Source of the DNA: VXYL01 sp965199915 | GTDB taxonomy: Bacteria > Pseudomonadota > Gammaproteobacteria > Pseudomonadales > Azotimanducaceae | Assembly (NCBI GenBank): GCA_965199915.1 | Contig: OZ241348.1 | Coordinates: 2,604,001 to 2,668,000, forward strand | DNA length: 64,000 nt | Reading direction: 5' to 3' | Part shown: positions 7,816 through 15,750 of the stretch, one piece after another | Numbering within the stretch: the first letter of the stretch is position 1 | Layout: each line of letters begins with the position of its first letter | Translations under genes and position numbers: made by a program | Notes under the pieces: generated by a model | Seen by the model: the letters and a program-made list of their open reading frames with translations, nothing else | Told to the model about the DNA's origin: nothing | Databases searched by the model: none

Positions 7816-9513
7816 TCAGCAGGCTTCGATTTTGTCCACTTGCAGCTGCAGGGTTTCGGCGTCGCCAAAGTCGTTGAGACCCAGCCGGTACACCGCCCGC
7901 GCCCGCTGGGCGCCCAGCGGCGCTTGATTGAACGCGATGGCGTCGGTGACGCGGCCGTCCCCCTTGAGAACGATCCTGAGGTGGCGCTCGCCAACCACCC
8001 GCTCGTTGACCACTTCGAACTCGCCGTGGAACGTGGGTTCCGGAAAGCCGTTCCCCCACGGCCCCGCGGCGGCGACGAGGCGCGCGTTGTCCACGGTGCG
8101 GTCCGCGGCGGCGAGCTCGCCGTCGGTGACGACCACCCCGGCCAGATCGCGCTCGCTCACGCGCGCCGCCACGGCGTCGTTGAAGGCGCGCCGAAATCGT
8201 GGCAGGTGGCCGCGCCGCAGGCTCAAGCCCGCCGCCGCCGCATGCCCGCCGAACTTGCCGACCAAGCCGGGATGCCGCGCCGCGCAGTCGGCGATGGCGT
8301 CGCGTATGTGCAGGCCGGGAATGGAGCGGGCGGAACCTTTGAGCTCGTCCGGCGCCGCCGCGCCGGCGTCCGCGAAGGCGATCACCGGACGGTGGTAGCG
8401 TTCCCGCATGCGCCCGGCCACGATGCCCACCACGCCTTGGTGCCAGTGGGCTTCGTACAGGCAGAGCGCTTTGTCGTCGCCAACGTCGGTGGTTTCCACC
8501 AGGTGGGCGGCGTCTTCGTTCATGCCGGCCTCGATTTCGCGTCGCAAGGCGTTGAGTTCGGTCAGGCGCGCCGCCAAACGCCGCGCTTCGGCCGGCTCCG
8601 TCGCCAACAGGCAGCGGATGCCGATGGCCATGTCTTCGAGCCGGCCGGCGGCGTTCAAGCGCGGCGCGACGGCGAAACCGAGGTCCGCGGCGGAGAGCTT
8701 GGAAGCGGCCTTGCCGGCCGCTTCCACCAGCGCTTGAACGCCGGGGCGCGCCATTCCGCGGCGCATGCGGCGCAACCCCTGGTGTACCAGAATGCGGTTG
8801 TTGCGGTCCAACGGCACCACATCCGCCACCGTGCCGATGGCCACCAGATCCAGCCAATCCGCCAAGTTGGGCACCGGGATGCCGCGCGATGCGAAGTGGC
8901 CGGCAGCGCGCAGCGCCTGCCGCACGGCGCTCATCACGTAGTAGGCGACGCCGACGCCGGCGAGGTTGCGGCTCGGGAAGCGCGCGTCCTTCAAGTTCGG
9001 ATTCACCACGGCGCGCGCCTGCGGCAGCGAGTCGCCCGGCAGGTGGTGATCGGTGACGATCACGTCCACGCCGGCGGTGCGCGCCAAGGCCACGCCTTCC
9101 AAGCTCGAGGTGCCGTTGTCCACCGTGACGATGACGTCCGGCTGTTCGGACAGCAAGACGCGCGCGAACTCCGGCGTGAGACCGTAGCCGTACTCGAAAC
9201 GATTGGGCACGCGGTAGTCCACCCGCGCGGCGCCGAACGCGCGCAACAAGGAGACGCACAGCGCGGAGGCGGTGGCGCCGTCGGCATCGAAGTCGCCGGC
9301 GATGACCACGCGCTCGTCCCCGACCACCGCCGCGGCGAGCCGCTCGGCGGCGACATCGATGTCCGGCAGCGCCGTGGGCGGAACAAGCGCGGCAAGCGGC
9401 AAACGAAGGTCCTCCGCCTCGGTGACGCCGCGCGCCGCCAGCACCTCGCGCAGGAAAGGCGGCAACTGCGCGCCGAGATTGGCGGGGCGTTTGGGACGGG
9501 TTTCAATCAGCAA
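7816..9513 (-). CDS. recJ: Single-stranded-DNA-specific exonuclease RecJ
   Basis: A 565-residue protein of the DHH phosphoesterase superfamily. It carries the RecJ motifs in order: GDFDADGATASAL (metal ligands, about residues 73-85), VTVDNGTSS, VTDHHLPG (the DHH motif, residues 155-157), AGVGVAYYVM, and the C-terminal DHHA1 block KFGGHAAAAGLSLR. An OB-fold region follows. RecJ degrades single-stranded DNA 5' to 3' in recombination and mismatch repair. Length matches the family. It lies 18 bases downstream of hom in the minus-strand series xerD-dsbC-hom-recJ, an order expected in gammaproteobacteria, so co-transcription is likely. Confidence 0.95.
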   Translation of the reverse strand: MLIETRPKRPANLGAQLPPFLREVLAARGVTEAEDLRLPLAALVPPTALPDIDVAAERLAAAVVGDERVVIAGDFDADGATASALCVSLLRAFGAARVDYRVPNRFEYGYGLTPEFARVLLSEQPDVIVTVDNGTSSLEGVALARTAGVDVIVTDHHLPGDSLPQARAVVNPNLKDARFPSRNLAGVGVAYYVMSAVRQALRAAGHFASRGIPVPNLADWLDLVAIGTVADVVPLDRNNRILVHQGLRRMRRGMARPGVQALVEAAGKAASKLSAADLGFAVAPRLNAAGRLEDMAIGIRCLLATEPAEARRLAARLTELNALRREIEAGMNEDAAHLVETTDVGDDKALCLYEAHWHQGVVGIVAGRMRERYHRPVIAFADAGAAAPDELKGSARSIPGLHIRDAIADCAARHPGLVGKFGGHAAAAGLSLRRGHLPRFRRAFNDAVAARVSERDLAGVVVTDGELAAADRTVDNARLVAAAGPWGNGFPEPTFHGEFEVVNERVVGERHLRIVLKGDGRVTDAIAFNQAPLGAQRARAVYRLGLNDFGDAETLQLQVDKIEAC

Positions 9514-9531
9514 GGCGTCGCCCCGCGGCAG

Positions 9532-10815
9532 CTACAAATCGGCCACGCGAATGCGCGTGATGGCGCCCTGCACGCCGGCCAGCCGGCCGAGCGCGGCAAC
9601 GGCGGCGTCGACCACCCGCTCGGCCACTTCGTTGGTGAGGATCACGATGGGCACCCACGGCGCGGCGGCGGCACGATCGGCCTGCGGACGTTGAATGACG
9701 GCTTCAATGGAAATGGCGTGGTGGCTCAGCACATCCGCCACTTCGGCGAACACGCCGGGTTGATCGACGGCGGGTATCTTCAAGTAGTGCGCGCACGCCA
9801 AGCTGCCGACGCCCAGCGCCGGCAGCCGCGTCCCGGCGGTTCTCGGCACGGGAAGATCGCCGCGCGCCAAAGCCACCAGGTCCGCCACCACCGCCGACGC
9901 CGTCTCCATGCCGCCGGCGCCCGGGCCGATGTGCATGGTCGAGCCCACGGCGTCTCCGCGCGCCAGCACCGCGTTCATCACGCCGGACACCTTGGCAAGC
10001 AGCTGGTGCTCCGGCACCAGCGCCAAGTGGACGCGGGCCTCCACGCCATCCGCGCGCCGGCGGGCGATGGCCAAGTGCTTGACGGCGAAGCCGAGTTCGC
10101 GGGCGTAGCGCATGTCCTCCACATCCACGCCGGCGATACCCTCCACGTGTACGCCGCCGAAGTCGATGTCCGTGTCGAAGGCCGCCGCCGACAGCACCGC
10201 CAGTTTCTGCGCGGCGTCCAAGCCTTCCACGTCAAAGGCGGGATCGGCCTCCGCGTAGCCGAGGCGTTGGGCTTCGGCAAGGGCGGCGGCGAAATCCTGT
10301 CCGTCGTTCTCCATCGCCGTGAGGATGTGGTTGGAGGTGCCGTTGACAATGCCCACGAGCAGCTCCAACCGGTTCGCGGCAAGGCCGGCGTGCAGGGTTT
10401 GGACGATGGGAATGCCACCGGCCACCGACGCCTCGTAGCCGAAAGGCAAGCCGTTTTGCCGCGCCAACGCGAAGAGGCCGTTGCCGCGCGCGGCCAAGAG
10501 CGCCTTGTTGGCCGTCACCACCGTGCGCCCGGAGTTCAAGCTCGCCTCCACCAGCGCGCCGGCGTCGCGCTCGCCGCCGATCAACTCCACCACGGCATCC
10601 ACCGGGGCGGTGGTCAAAGACGCCAAGTCCGTGCTGAACGTCGCTCCGCCCAAGTCGACGTCCGGCTTGCGTGTGCGGCTGGCCACTCGCGCCAGCTCGA
10701 TGGAGCGGCCCGCGCGCTCCGTCAGCAGGTCTCGGTTCCGCGCCAGCAAGCGCACGACGCCGGCGCCGACCGTGCCAAGGCCGGCCAAGCCGACCCGCAA
10801 TGGCCGCGGGTTCAT
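9532..10815 (-). CDS. hom: Homoserine dehydrogenase
   Basis: A 427-residue protein with an N-terminal NAD(P)-binding loop (RVGLAGLGTVGAGV), the catalytic-domain signature GYAEADPAFDVEGLDAAQKL, the lysine region VTANKALLA, and a C-terminal ACT domain (KIPAVDQPGVFAEVADVLSHH) that usually confers threonine feedback. It converts aspartate semialdehyde to homoserine, the branch step to threonine and methionine. Monofunctional architecture, without an aspartokinase domain. In Pseudomonas-type genomes thrC follows hom directly; here recJ follows after 18 bases, so threonine synthase must be encoded elsewhere. Upstream lies dsbC, 21 bases away. Confidence 0.96.
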   Translation of the reverse strand: MNPRPLRVGLAGLGTVGAGVVRLLARNRDLLTERAGRSIELARVASRTRKPDVDLGGATFSTDLASLTTAPVDAVVELIGGERDAGALVEASLNSGRTVVTANKALLAARGNGLFALARQNGLPFGYEASVAGGIPIVQTLHAGLAANRLELLVGIVNGTSNHILTAMENDGQDFAAALAEAQRLGYAEADPAFDVEGLDAAQKLAVLSAAAFDTDIDFGGVHVEGIAGVDVEDMRYARELGFAVKHLAIARRRADGVEARVHLALVPEHQLLAKVSGVMNAVLARGDAVGSTMHIGPGAGGMETASAVVADLVALARGDLPVPRTAGTRLPALGVGSLACAHYLKIPAVDQPGVFAEVADVLSHHAISIEAVIQRPQADRAAAAPWVPIVILTNEVAERVVDAAVAALGRLAGVQGAITRIRVADL

Positions 10816-10836
10816 GGCAGAAGCATGGCGTGCGGT

Positions 10837-11586
10837 CTACAGACCTATTCGCGCCGCGAGCGCATCCGCCTCCAGGAAGCCGGGCAGCAGCGTGCCGTCT
10901 TCGAGCACGAGGGCCGGCGTGCCGGTGAGCCCCACGTCCTGCGCGATGGCGTGCTGTTTGCCGACCGGGTGGGCGCAGGTTCGAGAAGGAATGCCCTCGC
11001 CGCGCTTCAGCGCCGTCAGCGCCGCCTTCGGATCCTCCGCGCACCATGCCGAGACCATCTTGTCGTAGGTGCCGGAGTTGACGCCGGCGCGGGGGAAGGC
11101 GAGATAGCGCACCTCGATGCCGAGAGCGTGGTAGTCGTCCATGGCGGCATGCAGTTTGCGGCAGTAGCCGCAGTCCGTGTCCGTGAAGACGGACACCACG
11201 GCGCGGGTGTCGTTCGCCGGTTCGAAGATGATCATCTCGGACGCCGGCACCTCGGCCACGGCTTGGCGCAGGCGCGTGCGTTGTTTGGCCGTGCGCTTGG
11301 CGCCCGTCAGGGAGATCACCTGGTCGCCCCGCTTCTCCCACAGGTCGCCGACGAGGAGGTGGCGGCAGTCCGCGGCGACGTGCAGGTAGTTGCCGCCTTC
11401 GGCTTCCACTTCGTACAAGCCGGCGACCGGAGACGCTTCGACGTGCAGCGCGACGATGTCGAGCTCCGCCAAACACTCGGTGACCTTGGCGGCGGGGTTC
11501 GCCTCGCCCGCCGCCGCGCTTGCGGCGGCTGCGGCCAAGGTGGCGAACAAGGCGCAAGCGAAGGGGCGGGCCGCGGTCGACGGCAT
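10837..11586 (-). CDS. dsbC: Periplasmic thiol:disulfide interchange protein DsbC
   Basis: A 249-residue secreted protein with signal peptide ARPFACALFATLAAAAASAAAG. An N-terminal dimerisation-like domain (AEVEGGNYLHV type) is followed by a thioredoxin fold with active-site CGYC (Cys139, Cys142) in FTDTDCGYCRKL, then the cis-proline region LTGTPALVLEDG. DsbC isomerises wrong disulfides in the periplasm and is kept reduced by DsbD. An upstream in-frame ATG (11688) would add 34 proline-rich residues ahead of the signal peptide, so the internal ATG is preferred. Position between xerD and hom matches the conserved gammaproteobacterial order and supports DsbC over DsbG. Confidence 0.92.
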   Translation of the reverse strand: MPSTAARPFACALFATLAAAAASAAAGEANPAAKVTECLAELDIVALHVEASPVAGLYEVEAEGGNYLHVAADCRHLLVGDLWEKRGDQVISLTGAKRTAKQRTRLRQAVAEVPASEMIIFEPANDTRAVVSVFTDTDCGYCRKLHAAMDDYHALGIEVRYLAFPRAGVNSGTYDKMVSAWCAEDPKAALTALKRGEGIPSRTCAHPVGKQHAIAQDVGLTGTPALVLEDGTLLPGFLEADALAARIGL

Positions 11587-11710
11587 CGCGCGTTCCCCGG
11601 CGCTGCGCGCGGGCGGCACAGCGCCTGCGGGCGGCGTGTCGCCCGCAGGAGTTGCTCGGAACGGATGTGCGGCGGGGGGCTTGGGCATTGGCGTACCTGT
11701 CGGTTGCGGA

Positions 11711-12673
11711 TCAGCCGCGCGGATGGTGCTCCGCGTGCAACCGCTTCAAGCGATCGCGGGCGACGTGAGTATATATCTGCGTGGTGGACAAATCCGCGTG
11801 GCCGAGCATGAGTTGCACGGCGCGCAGGTCCGCGCCGTGGTTGACCAGATGCGTGGCGAAGGCGTGGCGAAGCGTGTGCGGCGAGATCTCGCGGTCGATG
11901 CCGGCGACGACCGCGTAGCGCTTGATGGCATGCCAAAAGGTCTGGCGCGTCATGGCGCGGCCGCGATTGCTCGGAAACAGCGCTTCGCACGCCCGGCCTT
12001 TGAGGATGCGCGGCCGGCCTTCGACCAGGTAGCGGGCCAGCCAAGCAAGCGCCACCTCCCCCACGGGCACGAGACGTTCCTTGGCGCCTTTGCCCACCAC
12101 CTGCACGGTGCCGCGCCGCGTGTTCAACGCGGCGACGGTTAGCGAAACCAGCTCGCTGACGCGCAAGCCGGTGGCGTACAGCAGCTCCAGCATCACCCGA
12201 TCCCGATACTCTCCGGGAGCGCCTGCGGGGTCGTCGCCGCGCGGCGCCCGCAGCAGGCGTTCCACCTCGTCTTCCGAAAGCGACCCCGGCAACGGCCGGC
12301 CAAGCAGCGGGCTCGGCAGGTTCGCGGTGGGGTCCCGCGCAATGGCGCCGGTCTCCACGGCGCGGCGGTAGAAACTCCTCGCCGCGGCGAGAAACCGGGC
12401 CGCCGTGCGTGGCGAGCGGCGGGCCCCGAGGCGAGCGGCCAAGAACGCATGCAGATCCGCCTCGGTGGCGGTGACGATGTCGCGCTTCAGCCACGCCGCA
12501 AGCGCCGCCAAATCGTGCCGATAGGCGGCGAGCGTGGCGCGGCTCAAGCCCCGCTCAAGCCAAAGGTGGTCCAGATGCGCGTCGATTGCCGGGAACGCGC
12601 CCGCACGTTGGGCAATGGACTCCGTCGACGCACCGTTTTGGTTCGTCTCTTGCGTTGGCGGCGGTTGGCCCAT
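11711..12673 (-). CDS. xerD: Site-specific tyrosine recombinase XerD
   Basis: A 320-residue tyrosine recombinase with an N-terminal SAM-like core-binding domain (HLDHLWLERGLSRATLAAYRHDL) and complete catalytic set: Arg171 (ATGLRVSE), Lys195 (VGKGAKER), His266 and Arg269 (HTLRHAFATH), His292 (LGHADLS), Tyr301 (TQIYTHV). XerD acts with XerC and FtsK at dif to resolve chromosome dimers. XerD rather than XerC is supported by the neighbour dsbC, a conserved pairing. The first 20 residues are low in homology; a later start is possible. It follows a gap of about 320 bases without a gene. Confidence 0.93.
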   Translation of the reverse strand: MGQPPPTQETNQNGASTESIAQRAGAFPAIDAHLDHLWLERGLSRATLAAYRHDLAALAAWLKRDIVTATEADLHAFLAARLGARRSPRTAARFLAAARSFYRRAVETGAIARDPTANLPSPLLGRPLPGSLSEDEVERLLRAPRGDDPAGAPGEYRDRVMLELLYATGLRVSELVSLTVAALNTRRGTVQVVGKGAKERLVPVGEVALAWLARYLVEGRPRILKGRACEALFPSNRGRAMTRQTFWHAIKRYAVVAGIDREISPHTLRHAFATHLVNHGADLRAVQLMLGHADLSTTQIYTHVARDRLKRLHAEHHPRG

Positions 12674-12992
12674 GCGATCGTCCTTCCGTGGACTGCCAGC
12701 GCATCTTAGCGCAGTTGGGCGCGTCGCGGTTGGCGAGGGTTGGTTTTTTCGGGCGGGGCGGGAAACAGGCGGCGGGATCCGGCAGGTTTGGCACGAAATC
12801 TGCTACTCAACTTCAACCCGTCGCCGGTTGGTCGGCGCGGGTTGTTCAGCAACCGGTTGCCTCTCACCGAGCTGGACCAAGCCAGCTTGTCAGCGGGATA
12901 GTCCTCCCCTTCGGATCTTTTCCCCTGGCAAGCTGGCCACCCTCAGTCCAGCGCGGGCGGTGGCCGCAGGCAGGGCGTTTGCGCAGATAAGA
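12674..12992. other. Intergenic stretch with no gene seen
   Basis: About 320 bases between xerD and the terminator of a small membrane-protein gene. Frames here are shadows without start context or recognisable product. It presumably holds the xerD promoter on the minus strand. In related genomes this interval lies between rplS and xerD. Confidence 0.6.
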
Positions 12993-12993
12993 C

Positions 12994-13017
12994 AACGGGA
13001 ACCCGAAGGCTCCCGTT
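12994..13017 (-). terminator. Rho-independent terminator of the small membrane-protein gene
   Basis: On the minus strand a 10-bp stem (AACGGGAGCC with GGTTCCCGTT, one G-U pair) closes a TTCG loop flanked by C and G, the very stable cUUCGg tetraloop. It is followed by TGTCTTATCT. It starts 23 bases after the stop of the gene at 13040-13279. Confidence 0.8.
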
Positions 13018-13039
13018 GCTTGGCGGAACACGCCACGCT

Positions 13040-13279
13040 TTAACCGTCGTCAGTCGCACGGTTGTCTCGCCTCCACCGCCTGACCCAAACCGCTTGAGTG
13101 ATTTCGTGGCCGATCCACGCGCCGAAGAGGAACAGCAAAAAATCACCATGCGGAAAGCCGATCGTCAGCCATCCGGCACTGCAGGCCAAGAAAAACAGGA
13201 CTACTGCCGCGTTTTCAACCCGCCACCGGCGCGGCACGTCGTCGGCAAACCAGTCAAGCCACGCCTTCATGTTCAACAT
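13040..13279 (-). CDS. Small two-helix membrane protein, unknown function
   Basis: A 79-residue protein with two hydrophobic segments (NAAVVLFFLACSAGWLTIGF and DFLLFLFGAWIGHEI) joined by a short loop containing PHGD, and a basic C-terminus (VRRWRRDN). The ATG is preceded by an AAGGGGAA ribosome-binding-like sequence, and the gene ends just before a strong hairpin terminator, which supports it being real. No family is recognised. It sits beside the ISAs1-type element in the normally short rplS-xerD interval, so it may have arrived with mobile DNA. Confidence 0.6.
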   Translation of the reverse strand: MLNMKAWLDWFADDVPRRWRVENAAVVLFFLACSAGWLTIGFPHGDFLLFLFGAWIGHEITQAVWVRRWRRDNRATDDG

Positions 13280-13353
13280 GGTTTTCCCCTTGTTGGTTAC
13301 CCGCCCAACACCCCAACGGTACCCGATCTTGTTCCAAGATGCCGCTCAAACCT

Positions 13354-13362
13354 GACGCGCCC
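13354..13362. repeat. Target-site duplication, left copy
   Basis: GACGCGCCC directly outside the left inverted repeat of the ISAs1-type element. The same nine bases stand outside the right end at 14135-14143. Confidence 0.85.
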
Positions 13363-13380
13363 CAGGGCAATCGCATTTGG
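13363..13380. repeat. Left terminal inverted repeat of the ISAs1-type element
   Basis: CAGGGCAATCGCATTTGG, an exact inverted match to 14117-14134 and an exact direct match to 58456-58473. Confidence 0.9.
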
Positions 13381-14116
13381 AGTCCCGCGCCTACTCGCGC
13401 TTGCGGATGCGCCGGCGGATTGTTCAGATACTCCTCCACGTCCTCGCGCAGCGTCCCCTGGTTGCCCTTCAGCGCCAGCGCGTAGTCGCCGCCCTTGGCC
13501 ACGATCGCCGCCGCCGTCCCGCGCTGCGCATGCAGCGCGTCCGCCGTCACCGTCCGCCCCCTCACGTCCACCAGATCCAGCAGCTTCGGCAGCGCCGGGA
13601 TCTCGTTCGACTTGCCGTCCACCTCCAGCTGCGCCAGCGTCAGCTTCGACTCCGCCGCGAACGCCTGCGGAAGGTGCGTCGGCGACCGCTCCGAAGCGTC
13701 CTCGAACGACCGCCTCAGCACCTTGCCGTCCACCGCGATCACGCCGCCGAGCCGGTCCGCCCAGTCCTGCGCCAGGCGCAGCAGCGCCGTCTGAAGACCC
13801 GCCGGGTTCAACAGTCCGAACAGCCGCGAGAACGTGTCGTGGCTCGGAATCCCGTTCCTCAGCGCCAGAAACGTCCGCAGCCACCGCTCCGCGGCGCATC
13901 CGTAGTCCTCCATCTCGACGCATGTGCGTCCGCCCGTGAGCATCGACAGCAGCGCGATCACCAGCATCTCGTGCAGGTCGTGGCGCTTCGCGTTGCCTCG
14001 CCTGGGGTCCTCAACTTCTTGAAAAACAAACAGAAGTTCCCGCATTCCGTCTCTCCCTCCTTGGATCGAAACGCCTATTCTGCACCATCCCCGCTCTCCG
14101 TGCCGCCCTGCCTAAT

Positions 14117-14134
14117 CCAAATGCGATTGCCCTG
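14117..14134. repeat. Right terminal inverted repeat of the ISAs1-type element
   Basis: An 18-base exact inverted copy of 13363-13380. It lies upstream of the transposase start and is followed by the duplicated target. Confidence 0.9.
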
Positions 14135-14143
14135 GACGCGCCC
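14135..14143. repeat. Target-site duplication, right copy
   Basis: GACGCGCCC, the same nine bases as 13354-13362. Confidence 0.85.
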
Positions 14144-14169
14144 CCTTTTGCAAGGGGTGATTTTGCACT

Positions 14170-14435
14170 TTATTCAGTCCCACTGGCTGCGTTGACACGG
14201 TGGAGATGCACCCTCAGCCCGCGACCTCTTCGACCCGCGTGCGGAGCGCGTCCGCGTGACCGCTGGGGATCGAAGATGCTGCCGTCGCGGAGCATGGCGC
14301 AGGCGATGTTGAGCAGCCGGTCCGCGACCGAGCGCAGCGCCCGGGCATGGCCGTGGCCGCGTTGCCGCAGCGACTGGTACTTGGCTTTGCCGACCGGATC
14401 CCGCTGCGCCGCGACCCGCGCCCTGTGGGGTGAGT
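14170..14435 (-). pseudogene. C-terminal fragment of an IS110-type transposase
   Basis: Read on the minus strand, about 88 codons up to a TAA give RDPVGKAKYQSLRQRGHGHA followed by RALRSVADRLLNIACAMLRD and GSIFDPQ. This is the C-terminal helix-turn-helix block of IS110/IS116/IS902-type transposases. There is no start codon or upstream catalytic domain: homology ends near 14435. The fragment is a relic left next to the ISAs1-type insertion, and shows that the rplS-xerD interval has been hit by mobile elements at least twice. Confidence 0.78.
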
Positions 14436-14500
14436 CGTGATCTTTCCTGCCTATTCAGCCGGTGCCCCGCAGGCGCGCCTTCAACCCGTGCGGCGGGCAG

Positions 14501-14540
14501 GAGTTTGCGCAGCAAACTCGAACGCGCCCGTTAGGGCGCG
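14501..14540 (-). terminator. Tandem hairpins downstream of rplS
   Basis: Directly after the rplS stop, on the minus strand, come a 7-bp perfect GC stem (14523-14529 with 14534-14540, loop of four) and then an 8-bp perfect stem GAGTTTGC/GCAAACTC (14501-14508 with 14512-14519, loop of three). No long T run follows, so this may be a Rho-assisted or attenuating end of the rpsP operon. Confidence 0.6.
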
Positions 14541-14541
14541 C

Positions 14542-14892
14542 CTAGACCTTTTCCCGTATCCGCGCTGCCCGGCCCCGCCGTTCGCGCAGGTAGTACAGCT
14601 TTGCTTTGCGCACATCGCCCCGCCGCTTGACGTGGATGTCCGCGATCAGGGGACTGTGCGTCTGAAAAGTTCGTTCCACGCCGACGCCGTGGGACATCTT
14701 GCGCACCGTGAATGCCGAATTGAGGCCGCGGTTGCGTTTGCCGATGACCACGCCCTCGAATGCCTGCAGGCGTTCCCGGCTGCCCTCGCGGACGCGCACT
14801 TGCACAACCACGGTGTCGCCTGGCGCGAACGACGGCACGTCGCTTTTGCGCTGACGCCGCTCGAGTTCCTCAATGTGCGTGTTGGCGTGCAT
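14542..14892 (-). CDS. rplS: 50S ribosomal protein L19
   Basis: A 116-residue protein matching L19 throughout: HIEELERRQ, PSFAPGDTVVVQVRVREGSR, ERLQAFEGVVIGKRNRGLNS, FTVRKMSHGVGVERTF, and the C-terminal KRRGDVRKAKLYYLRERRG. L19 lies at the 30S-50S interface. The frame extends 14 codons upstream, but the inner ATG gives the usual length. It is the last gene of the rpsP-rimM-trmD-rplS operon, 81 bases after trmD. Confidence 0.97.
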   Translation of the reverse strand: MHANTHIEELERRQRKSDVPSFAPGDTVVVQVRVREGSRERLQAFEGVVIGKRNRGLNSAFTVRKMSHGVGVERTFQTHSPLIADIHVKRRGDVRKAKLYYLRERRGRAARIREKV

Positions 14893-14973
14893 ATTCCTCT
14901 CTCCGTTTTCCCAAGGCGACGATGCGCGGCCCACCGGCCCGCGATCGGCGAACGTTTGCGTGTCCGTACTGAA

Positions 14974-15750
14974 TCAAACCTCTTCGCCATCGGCGGCGAA
15001 ACACTCCGCCAAGAGCGCACGGTCGGCGGCGGCGAGGGGGCGGTCGAGCAGCAGGTCGGGTCGCCGCCGCCAAGTTCGCGCCAGCGCTTCGCGCCGGCGC
15101 CAGCGCGCCACCGCGCCGTGGTCGCCAGACAGCAACACCGGCGGCGCGGGCAACCCGAAGCTGGTCTCCGGGCGGGTGTATTGGGGATGATCGAGCAAGC
15201 CGTCCGTGTGCGACTCGGCGTCCGCGGACGCCGGGTTGCCCAAGGTTCCCGGCAACAGCCGCGCCACCGCGTCGAGCACCACCAACGCCGCCAGTTCGCC
15301 GCCGGACAAGACGAAATCGCCAATGGACAGTTCGCGATCCACTTCGGTGGCGACGAAGCGCTCGTCCACCCCTTCGTAGCGCGCCGCCACCAGAATGAAC
15401 CCCGGCGTGGCGGCCAGCTCGGCCGCCATGCGCTGATCGAACTTCTCGCCTTGCGGCGAGAGCAGGATGACCGGCGCCGCCGCGGGCGCGTGGGCACGGG
15501 CCGCCCGCACCGCCTGGCGCATCGGCGCCACCATCATCACCATGCCGGGGCCGCCGCCGAAGGGGCGGTCGTCCACGGTCTTGCGGTCGTCGACTCCGTG
15601 GTCGCGAGGGTTGATCAAGGCGCAAGCGAGGCGCCGGTCGCGCACCGCCCGGCCCAGCACGCCCACCGCCAAGGCCGCCTCCGCGAGCGCGGGAAACAAA
15701 CTCACCAACGCGGCGTTGAACAGGCTCCCCTCTTTGCGCGCGGTGGTCAT
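14974..15750 (-). CDS. trmD: tRNA (guanine-N1-)-methyltransferase TrmD
   Basis: A 258-residue SPOUT-family methyltransferase that makes m1G37 in tRNAs with G36, preventing frameshifts. Conserved blocks are seen: DDRPFGGGPGMVM, ILLSPQGEKFDQ, ARYEGVDERF, ELSIGDFVLSGGE and DHPQYTRPETSFG. The start ATG overlaps the rimM stop by four bases (ATGA, 15747-15750), implying translational coupling. The N-terminal region is slightly short of the canonical WFDV... opening: it begins MTTARKEGSLFNAALVSLFP, but the catalytic core is complete. Confidence 0.96.
   Translation of the reverse strand: MTTARKEGSLFNAALVSLFPALAEAALAVGVLGRAVRDRRLACALINPRDHGVDDRKTVDDRPFGGGPGMVMMVAPMRQAVRAARAHAPAAAPVILLSPQGEKFDQRMAAELAATPGFILVAARYEGVDERFVATEVDRELSIGDFVLSGGELAALVVLDAVARLLPGTLGNPASADAESHTDGLLDHPQYTRPETSFGLPAPPVLLSGDHGAVARWRRREALARTWRRRPDLLLDRPLAAADRALLAECFAADGEEV

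Larger units (their letters stand above)
13254..14045 (-). pseudogene. ISAs1-family transposase, C-terminus lost
   Basis: A 263-codon frame. The first about 210 residues are a typical ISAs1-family transposase: an N-terminal associated domain (VFQEVEDPRRGNAKRHDLHE, MLTGGRTCVEMEDYG), then the start of the DDE catalytic domain with VIAVDGKVLRRSFED (first aspartate) and VTADALHAQRGTA. After EEYLNNPP the frame crosses a deletion junction into the 3' end of the transposase gene out of frame, then exits the element into flanking DNA. The later catalytic residues and the HWVLDV-type C-terminal block are missing, so no active transposase is expected. A good ribosome-binding site (AAGGAGGGAG) remains in front of the ATG. 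Confidence 0.88.
13363..14134 (-). mobile_element. Internally deleted ISAs1-family insertion sequence (772 bp)
   Basis: The element has perfect 18-bp terminal inverted repeats (CAGGGCAATCGCATTTGG) at 13363-13380 and 14117-14134, and a 9-bp direct duplication GACGCGCCC on both sides. The end sequence and duplication length fit the ISAs1 family, whose full elements are about 1.2-1.3 kb. Here the transposase reads normally for about 210 residues, then jumps to the last bases of the gene (compare the relic at 58456-58740), so the middle and C-terminal part is gone. Both ends are intact, so it could be moved in trans by a full-length relative. The perfect duplication indicates insertion, not degradation, at this spot. 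Confidence 0.88.

Noticed and set aside
14142..14157. CCCCTT/AAGGGG hairpin next to the IS right end as a terminator
   Set aside because: Short stem, no T run, and it overlaps the target duplication. No gene ends nearby on the plus strand.
13377..14195. A 272-codon plus-strand frame across the IS element
   Set aside because: Antisense shadow of the ISAs1 transposase, which has clear motifs and a ribosome-binding site on the minus strand.
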